From NCBI RefSeq assembly GCF_030247185.1, contig NC_080571.1, forward strand, positions 64,084,172 to 64,148,171: 64,000 bases of DNA. The letters are read 5' to 3'. The notes below the pieces were generated by a model. It did not search any database. It was not told the DNA's origin and worked only from the letters and a program-made list of their open reading frames with translations. Source of the DNA: Malaya genurostris (Eukaryota; Arthropoda; Insecta; Diptera; Culicidae). The position numbers were made by a program, and so were the translations under genes. Positions 56,336 through 64,000 of this stretch are shown here, in pieces. Within the stretch, counting starts at the first letter, position 1; every line of letters begins with the position of its first letter.

Positions 56336-57900
56336 TCTGTTTCGATTTACGCGGATAACCGAAGCTAGACGTTTTTTCTACGCTGATTTCTGAACCTAAG
56401 TGATTTTGACACGGATTCCCGAAGTTAGGCGGATTTTAAAGGCTACGTGGTTTTTTCCACACTGATTTCTGATCTTTACCGATTTGTTTCCGCGAATTTC
56501 CGAAGTTACGCTGTTTTCTTTTACGCGTTTTTTTCTTCTACTCTGTTTTCTGAACGTTAGCGATTTTTTGACGTAAAATACCGAAACCAAGCACTTTTCT
56601 TTTACACTGATTTTCGAAGTTATGTTGGTTTTTTTCTAAGATGATTTCTTAATTTGAGCGATTTTTTACGCTGATTTTCAAAGTTACGCCTGTTTTGCTA
56701 CGCTGATCTCTGAACTTAAGGGATTACACCACTGTAGAAAAAAAAGAAGGACTTTTTTTGGGCAATTATTTTGGGATCCAAAAAATGGAGTAATCCGAAT
56801 TTTGTATACAGCACTTTTTAATATGCGTATTTAAGTACAAAAAAATTATCAGTTTTAAAAATTGAAAAACAAAATGGTGGCGTGGCGGCATTTCCGCGAG
56901 AGTGCTGCATTTTGACGACCGGAAATTCAGCTCGCGCTAATTTCGATCCGGAACAAAAAATAAAACATTTTCTAATTTCATATTACAGTGTGCATAGAGG
57001 TACGTAGGGGTTTTTTAATTAATTGATTTTCGGCCTTTTTTCATCACAAAATTGTTCATAAAAAAAAATTCACATTTTTTAAAAACCCCTACGTATCTCT
57101 GTGGAGATAACTGGATTCTGTAAAATTTTTGAATCGATTGGTCAAGATTTACTTGACTTATGTTTCCGGCCAGCTCAAAAAACGTGATTCTGAAATAAAC
57201 GCGTTTAAAGTTTTCGGTGCTGTAAGATCGTATCTCATACTTTCATGCCATTAATCGGCAATGTCTGGACCATACAATTTGCCTTCGTTGTCGATATGAG
57301 GATCTTGTTGGGCCCTCCTTAAGGCCTTTAAGTCGTTTCTAGCCTGTTTTGCACCTGCAGAAAAGGATGACGCGCGCGAACACAATAGTCGCTCGGAGTA
57401 TTATAGTCGGAGTCTCGCGGTGAAACTCGAAATCAAGACTTCCAGAAATTTTTCCCGCTTTTCATCTTTTGGAATATTATTTTTAAGATCATACATGACC
57501 TTTTGCAATGAAAAAAGAATTTCCGATTTTTTGAAAATTCTGCAGTGGTGTAACCCCTTAAGAGATTTATTTCACACGGATTTCCGAAGAAACACAGCTT
57601 TCTTCAACGCGGTTTTTCTACGCTGATTTCTGAATTCAGGCGATTGTTTTTACACGGATTTCCGAATTTAAGCAGTTTTTTACTATGCGGATTTCTGAAC
57701 TTCACCGATTTTTATACTGTGTCCTTTTACTCGAATTTCCGAAGTTACGCGGCTTTCTTATGCGGATTTACAAAACTAAGCGATTTTTATATGCGCTGAT
57801 TTCTGGACCTAAATGATTTTTACGCGACTTTTCGAGGCTACGCGAATTGTATTAGAGTGTTTTCACATGGGGAATACATACCGGGCCAATTAAATCCGTG
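56336..57900. repeat. Degenerate minisatellite, split in two
   Basis: 56336-56719 and 57562-57870 consist of diverged units of about 25-60 bp such as 'tttctacgctgatttctgaa' and 'acacggatttccgaagttac'. The two halves were continuous before the insertion of a TTAA-flanked element (56720-57557). Confidence 0.8.
56720..57557. mobile_element. TTAA-flanked non-autonomous element, 838 bp
   Basis: Flanked by TTAA (56716-56719 and 57558-57561). Ends are inverted repeats: GGGATTACACCACTGTAGAA on the left and GGGGTTACACCACTGCAGAA read from the right (two differences). An internal inverted repeat 'acgtaggggttttttaa' / 'ttaaaaacccctacgt' lies at about 57002-57093. TTAA target duplication suggests piggyBac or Kolobok ancestry. 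No transposase is encoded. Confidence 0.82.
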
Positions 57901-57959
57901 TTTTTTTACCTTTTCTTATAAATATAAAAAAATAGGTACAGAATTCGCTCAAATTTCAG

Positions 57960-58015
57960 AAAAATTCTCCGAGTGTTATATACCAATCGATTCAGCTCGA
58001 CGAACTGAGCAAATG

Positions 58016-58111
<96 letters not shown>

Positions 58112-59590
58112 TGTATGTGTGTTGTCAACTAAGAGGTCGAGATCTCAGAGATGGCTGGACCGATTTTGATCAAAGTAGTCGCAAATGAAAGGTCTCCCCG
58201 TCACCCAGAACGCTATGGAATGGTTTTGAGATTGGATGTTTACTTTTTGGGTTTTTCGAAGTTTTATGTCAAAATTTTCAGTTTTTTTGACGGTATCTGT
58301 CACACTTGACCTTGAAAATAGAATTTGTTTCCAAACGTAGATTCCACAAGGTAATAGCTACCCAACAAGTCATAGATTGTTAAAATCCGTCCATTTTTAA
58401 CGAATATATCGACATTTTTGTGTAAACGACATTTCCCGCTATTCCAGCAGTAGGAGTTTTAAGCATTGTATGGCAAAGCGATGCTTGGGAGCAACGTGAA
58501 ACATTATTTTTTATACTATTACACGCAATTGTTTCTAAGTACCAAAAAACTGTGTACAGCATCCTTTTTCATGACATTTTACTTCGGACCGATTTTAGCA
58601 CGGTTCGTTTTTGGCAACATAATCGTTCGAATATATAAACCAGATGATGGAAGCATTTTCGAGTTGAAAGCAATTCCATAATTATATTGATTTAAACTAC
58701 TTACAGCAATAAATGCTGGAAGAACATTACCCCCATATACCATTCGAATCAGTTCGTCGAGATCAGCAAATGCGTGTGTGACAAATAATTTCAATCAATT
58801 TTCTCGGAGATGGGTTAACCGATTTCTACAAACTTAGATTCACATAAAAAGTAGTATACTCCCAAACAAGGTTCCCGAATTACGTTTGGATCCGACTTCT
58901 GGTTCTGGAACTACAGGATGATATGTGAAAGGAAATTCAAATTGTGTAACTCATTTTTCTCGTAGATAGCTGAACCGATCTAAGATTCAAATGAAAAGTT
59001 TTAAGATTCTATAAAACATCTTGCTTTTCAGTCAGATCCAACTTCCGGTTTAGGGGATACATGATGATTAGGATAAAAATGTCCATTTCACATATATTAA
59101 TGAGGTTTATCGGGTCTGCTGATTTGAATAGTCGATAATCAAATAAACTTATTTCAGTTTTAGCGGTATTCAATTTTCGATTCGGAAGGCACCCAAAAAT
59201 TTAACTCGCACTACAATTTCTCCAAGATGTCTACACCGAGTTTCAAATGGATATAGAAGATGATATTTCCAAAAAGCTTCAAAATTGGACTCGAAACTAT
59301 TACAATTTATTCGTCATTTTTTTCGTGCGAATCGGTTTGGGTTATGCTGGTTCCTGAATACCGGCTCTGAAAGTACCTTAAAAAACCATAAACTCTAAAG
59401 TGGAACCTACTTCGACATATCATGGAATGTTCAATCGATTGTCACACTCTTAGATTCAAATTCCGATTTGCAGTTTCGACATTACAGAGTAATGAGTGAC
59501 TATAATTGCCGCTTAAAAATATATTCATACAAAAAACACATGCGGATTGATAAAAAAAAGTTTTCATCTCACTGCTAGGTGGATTAAGCA
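57960..59590. repeat. Dispersed repeat family A with GT microsatellite
   Basis: Contains 'cagctcgacgaactgagcaa', a GT microsatellite (58018-58110), then 'agatggctggaccgatttt'. Several units have 'gatggc/tagctgaaccgat', 'cttagattcaaat' and 'cttccggtt', and the end is 'ctgctaggtggattaagc' at about 59575. A second 'cattcgaatcagttcgtcga' segment is at 58741-58765. Non-coding. Confidence 0.65.
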
Positions 59591-61520
59591 CGTTTTTTAA
59601 ACCAAGCGCTGCAAAAAATCACTGCTATTTCGAGAAAAAATTCCATAGTTTCGGAAATGAATATGCACGTGATCAAAAAACAACACGGATTTTTATTTTT
59701 TTTTTCTTACCGGTCTACATTTACTATTATTTTGTATATTTGCTTTCTTGGTGAACGGGTGCGAAAAAAGTTACGTGTAAAAAGGAGAGAACAATTAGGA
59801 GTAAAAACAGGATTGGGTTCTAGTTGTAAGCTGTTTGAATCGATATGATTATGAATTTTTTTTTGAAGTCGCAAATAAGGCCATTTTTCTGATATCATAC
59901 TTTGTATGTATGCTTTTAAAAGTAAACCATGTATACCAGTACCGCTGAATTTTCCTACTACTTTCTCAGCTTGAAATATATACATTGGGAAATCTAAAGA
60001 CAACCTTTTCTATCAGTTTATTTCAATCAGAAAAAATAGCTCTAGAGACAAGCTTCTGCGAATTTTCAATTGATGACATCAATACCACACAATTCAATAA
60101 TACGGAACAAATTGAAAGTAAAAAATACAACAAACGATTTTATAGTAGTTATTTGTTCAAGAATTATGAAATATTGTAATATTGTGCTATAGGCTAGAAA
60201 ACTGTTTGAAACCTTCTAGTAAATAAATGAATCGAAAAATAATAACCTAAAGACGCTTACCATTGTAAGGTTTTCCATTTATTATTAACCCGATGATTCT
60301 TCTTCCGCAACAGCAAATGCATTGCCAAATCATTTAATTGCATAAATTTAGGAAAAATGTTCAATCAGGACACGTTCAAAGTGTTCACGCAACTAATCCA
60401 CTAATAAAATGATTCCATTCCAGCATAATTTTCTTTATAACTCGAGAAAACTGAACAATCTTGTCTAGGGTACAGTCACATGATCTGCGCTCAAAATTTT
60501 CACGGGAGAGAAAATTTATAATATATATATCACCAAAACCGGACCAACACATTGCCGACTTTTTTATCCATCTTATTATAAGGTCTGACGAAAATGCCAG
60601 AAAAAGTACATGGGATAATTGTTTTCGAAGAATTGAGAAATGGTACAAAATATTATTTGCTTCCCAATCCCAGCGCAGTGGAAATTAATTGTTAATTTAA
60701 GATCCTATCGATCAAACATTGGCTAAGCAAAATAGAAGTCAATAGAGACACAACGAAATCTAACACACAATTGCTCAAATTGGCGAATAAGGGAGACATC
60801 GCCTGGTAGGGGAAATGTGCAATAAGTTTTAGTGTGCGAAATTCTTCCACAGGGAATTGACTAAAAATTAAATTGACCACACCGGCCGTGAACAGTCAGA
60901 TCAAATACCAAGTTCCTTCGCTACTGGGAAGTCTTTTGAACTGTGTATCATCACATCCACAGTAGTTCAGTTGACAGAACGATTTCCCAGAACGATTCGA
61001 TTTGTAACTATCTCTGAGAACTTGTGACGCCGGTTTTTGAATTTCGTTATTTTCATTTTATCAGTCATAATTTCAGTATGTCTTTTCGTTGGGTAATAGA
61101 GAAAAGCTCTGCCTTAGGTGTGTTTTTTGTGGCCTATGTATGACGACACTGTAAATTTTTTTTTCAGGTGCTCGCCCAAAAGTAATTTTTTGAGTCATTT
61201 ATGGTTTTGGTTTTACTTGTGTAAGAGACAAAAAAGAAAACATTTGAAATTAAACAGTTCATTTTCAACCCACAAGGTTCCACGGAGAAAATGAAGACAA
61301 AAATTAAGTTTTGGGGATAAAGATGTGAATGATTGTGTGTATTACTTTTGTTAGTATTTGGTTCTATGATTGTAAAAAAAAACTCGCAAGTCCTCTTACT
61401 CAATAAGCGATATCTAGATCTGTATTCTGGTTTTGGACGCTGGATCTGGTTATCGAACAAGGTTTCTGGACCAGAATACTTAATCTGAACCTTGATTCTA
61501 GACTGAGATTGTTTATCCAG
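59590..61520. other. AT-rich stretch, no supported gene
   Basis: Short open frames on both strands, none with motifs. 61385-61520 drifts into the 'ccagaatac/tggaccagaa' low-complexity type. Confidence 0.35.
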
Positions 61521-61678
61521 ATATTGAAGAACTTGGGAGCGGGTCATTTCGCCGAAAGTCGATTCTCCGATAGTCATTTCGCCGAAAGTCGTTTCGCCGA
61601 AAGGGTCATTTCGCCGAAAATAACATTTCGCCGAAAATAACATTTCGCCGAAAGGGTAATTTCGTATATATCATATTA

Positions 61679-62992
61679 CAGGGTCCGGCACTCGAAGTGT
61701 AACCAACTTCAGACCGCTCGCGCAGCTGACGCACGGGCATCAGCTCTCTAGAAATTTGCTAAATGACACTTCGGAGTTGTATTGTTTACAAGCGCAAGAA
61801 AGCATTTTGCCAAAAGTGAACGCGAAAAAAAAATCAGTGATGGATTTAAAACGTAATAGTGTGATTGCTTTATATTTAGATGGAAAATCACAACCAGCGA
61901 TTGTTCGTGAGCTCAAACACCTTAAAGTGAATAAAGTTTTTGTTTATCGCACCATAACTCGTTACAATAATACTGGTAGCATCGCAAAACGTCATGGAGG
62001 TGGTCATCAAAAGACTGCAACGTCACGTGAGATGGTTCAAAAAGTGAAGAAGCGACTTGAACGAAATCCTCGACGAAGTGCCAATCAAATGGTAAAAGAA
62101 CTGAAAATATCCGACCGTAGCATCCGCCGCATACTGAAAAATGATCTGAAGGTCAAGCCTTACAAGATCCAAAAGGCGCATGATCTCACACCGAAGCAGC
62201 AACAAGTTAGACTTGAGAGAGCGAAGGAGTTGCTTCGTTTGGCCGAAAGCGGTCAATTTCCGAACATTGTATTTTCTGACGAGAAAATTTTTCCAATTGA
62301 GCAATTCGTAAACTCTCAAAACGATAGGGTTTACTTGACCGACCGTTCATACGAGAATTTGAGTCATCGATTGGCCACCAGGAGGCAGCACCCGCAACAG
62401 ATAATGGTTTAGACCGCTGTAACCGCAGATGGGCGCTCTCCAATCGTTTTCATCGAGCCTGGCGTCAAGGTAAATGCGACATATTATCGGGAAAGTATTC
62501 TGGAGGTTGCTTTGAAGCCGTGTGCAGACAAACATCTCGGTGGCAGACCATGGACGTTTCAGCAGGACTCGGCACCGTCTCACAAAGCCCGAGTGAACCA
62601 AGAATGGCTGAAAAACAACGTTCCGAACTTCACCACGTCCACACAATGGCTCTCGAATTCACCATATGCGAATCCAATAGATTATTCTCTTTGGGCCATT
62701 TTGGAGAGCAAAGTCCGAACTAAAAAATACACCAGTCTCGAGACGCTGAAAAAAGTTATTGTCCGCGAGTGGGCCAAAATACCTGCAAGTCACATTCGGG
62801 CAGCTTGCGATTTGTTTTTTGACCGTCTCAAGGCCATAGTTAAGGCAAAAGGTGGTCATATCGAGCGAAAGTGAATTGATTCTGAATTTTGTATTATTTT
62901 TACACACTTTGTACTTTGAATTAAGTAAAAGTAATTTTCCAAATTGAATTTATGGCCTTTTTAATTGGTTACACTTCGAGTGCCGGACCCTG
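61679..62992 (+). mobile_element. DD37D (maT-like) transposon, full length
   Basis: 1314 bp with ends 'cagggtccggcactcgaagt' and its reverse complement, flanked by TA (61677-61678 and 62993-62994). Extended inverted similarity reaches about 26 bp ('gtgtaaccaa' / 'ttggttacac'). It inserted into copy 2 of the 9-bp-TSD element. The transposase has a single in-frame stop. Confidence 0.92.
61840..62874 (+). pseudogene. DD37D transposase with one nonsense codon
   Basis: From ATG (MDLKRNSVIALYLDGKSQ) one frame runs 344 codons to GGHIERK, interrupted only by TAG at 62410-62412, where the sister copy at about 23115 has TGG (MVWAAV). The N terminus carries two helix-turn-helix segments (QPAIVRELKHLKVNKVFVYR; RRSANQMVKELKISDRSIRR). 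SDEKIF supplies the first Asp, QQDSAPSHKA the second, and PIDYSLWAILESK the third with 37 residues in between. The neighbouring 'SPYANPID' differs from 'SPDANQMD' of the other copy. Otherwise intact, so loss of function may be recent. ATG at 61840 fits the family start; upstream in-frame codons are probably leader. Confidence 0.9.
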
Positions 62993-63029
62993 TATTATGT
63001 TTTGTGTTATTATGCCTCCTGTATAACTG

Positions 63030-63263
63030 ATGTGGCGCAGCCACATAACCGAAGCCAAGATGGCGACGCCAACTGAGGTGGCCGCTGATCTGCCGTCGGA
63101 AACGGCGGCCCCTTGCATACAAACCTGTAACCGCCTCGTTTGCCCGGTCTACTCAAAGCTAGGTTTCTTTGCCTTAGTTAGGTCCGAAAGAGCGGTAGCG
63201 AGGTCGGACAACACACGAATCAAATCGATGTGGCGAAGCCGTCTTAGATATTTGTTCATTTAG
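63030..63263 (+). other. Conserved open frame in the 9-bp-TSD element, copy 2
   Basis: 77 codons reading MWRSHITEAKMATPTEVAAD, then CIQTCNRLVCPVYSKLGFFA and RSERAVARSDNTRIKSMWRS. It aligns with 26377-26607 apart from an eight-codon in-frame gap. Function unknown. Confidence 0.35.
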
Positions 63264-63549
63264 TACACGGAAAATACACCTATGCAATTGCATTGATGCT
63301 TAGTGGCTAATAGTCAAAAACATTCCTTGGGAAATCAGTTCTTAGGTTCATGAATCAATCTTTATTCAAGAGTACAAGAATCAATCTTTATTAAATAAGT
63401 ACAATTGTAGGTTAACAAAACGGGCGTTAAAGTATTATCATTCATTTGTGTTTATTTTAAATCAATTACAATTATAATATTAAGACAATTCCAGGAATCG
63501 GCGAAATGACCCATTCGGCGAAATGTCGTTCGAACCCTGATCCGAAGAG

Positions 63550-64000
63550 CTTGAAGCAGAATTCAGGACTTGGATTCGGTACATGAGACCTGAACCAAAA
63601 ATTGTGAACCTGACGGAGACCTTAACCTAGATTCTGAACCTGAACCTGAATTCGAAACATAGGCTTGAACCAGAATTCTGTTTTCCTAACTTTTGACAGA
63701 GTTTCTGAAACTAAACCTTGAACTTGGACTGTGGACAGTTTTATGACTGGATTCTTGACCAGCATTTTGCTGTTGGACTGTGAATTTAAACTGGATTCTG
63801 GACCTGAGTTCTATAGGATTCCTCAATTCTAAACTTGAACCTGACTGATTGACAGAGATTCTAAACCTAGAACAGGATTCTGAGCCCCAGGATCCGACGA
63901 GTTTTCTGGATCTTAATACTGAATCTGGACATGGATTTTGAACCAGAATTCTGACAGAAAAATTCTGAACCGAAAGCAAAAATCAGCACTTGGATTTTAA
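63550..64000. repeat. Degenerate 'gattctgaacctgaa' low-complexity repeat
   Basis: Loose units such as 'ggattctgaacctgaacct' and 'cttgaaccagaattctg', the same type as 5925-6500 and 31420-31960 in the opposite reading. It extends to the end of the window. Confidence 0.7.

Larger units (their letters stand above)
61535..63543. mobile_element. 9-bp-TSD element with subterminal CCGAAA repeats, copy 2 (hit by DD37D)
   Basis: Flanking 9-mers GAAGAACTT (61526-61534) and GAAGAGCTT (63544-63552) differ at one position. Ends begin 'gggagcgggtcatttcgccg' and finish '...ccctgatcc' as in copy 1. The left array has about seven 'cgccgaaa' units. Removing the DD37D insertion leaves about 690 bp, close to the 710 bp of copy 1. 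Confidence 0.82.

Noticed and set aside
57857..58132. Open frame with a long Cys-Val tract
   Set aside because: Translation of the GT microsatellite within a dispersed repeat.

Overview
This window reads as non-coding, repeat-rich genomic DNA of an insect, most probably a culicine mosquito (inference). The evidence is the mix of mobile elements: a Jockey-clade LINE, R1-like and I/Jockey-like LINE fragments, mariner, ITmD37E-like, DD37D (maT-like) and DD41D (rosa-like) transposons, hAT-type MITEs with 8-bp target duplications, tRNA-derived SINEs, and a dispersed family with a 'gcctttctcat' end and 'gacttccggttcc' internal repeats that I recall as abundant in Aedes/Culex-type genomes. No host protein-coding gene could be supported anywhere in the 64 kb; every credible coding segment belongs to a mobile element.

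Layout. 1-6.9 kb: low-copy and repeat DNA, an inverted repeat (about 25-160 and 5925-6050) and a deleted mariner (2003-2923). 6.9-11.8 kb: an old element with roughly 400-bp inverted repeats and a broken DDE-like gene. Younger insertions sit inside it: a composite tRNA-like SINE array, another SINE and a hAT MITE. A near-perfect 295-bp palindrome lies downstream of the gene. 14.5-17.5 kb: a mauritiana-type mariner remnant and an ITmD37E-like remnant. 18-22.5 kb: AT-rich DNA, a hAT MITE and a TC microsatellite. 22.5-29.7 kb: dense nest with a SINE, DD37D element, RNase H remnant, hAT-like and DD41D elements, a TA-flanked MITE, a 9-bp-TSD element, a 5'-truncated LINE, a second hAT MITE and a mariner remnant. 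32.3-33.2 kb: a rearranged DD41D copy carrying the same 3' end at both termini. 34.5-39.2 kb: a complete Jockey-clade LINE with both ORFs open and perfect target duplications, the only apparently intact autonomous element. 41-48 kb: SINE, LINE 3' fragment, hAT-like element with a 217-bp AT tract, and dispersed repeats. 50.5-51.2 kb: decayed mariner. 53.7-56.1 kb: GC-rich 5'-truncated R1-like LINE with about 199-bp tandem repeats in its 3' region. 56.3-57.9 kb: a minisatellite split by a TTAA-flanked element. 58-59.6 kb: dispersed repeat with a GT microsatellite. 61.5-63.5 kb: second 9-bp-TSD element, itself hit by a nearly intact DD37D transposon with one nonsense codon.

How parts relate. The elements do not cooperate as a pathway; they form stacked insertions whose order can be read from target duplications. 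Most Tc1/mariner copies are internally deleted or rearranged and so would depend on transposase from elsewhere. The LINE at 34.5-39.2 kb could in principle mobilise itself and, in trans, perhaps some of the SINEs (inference).
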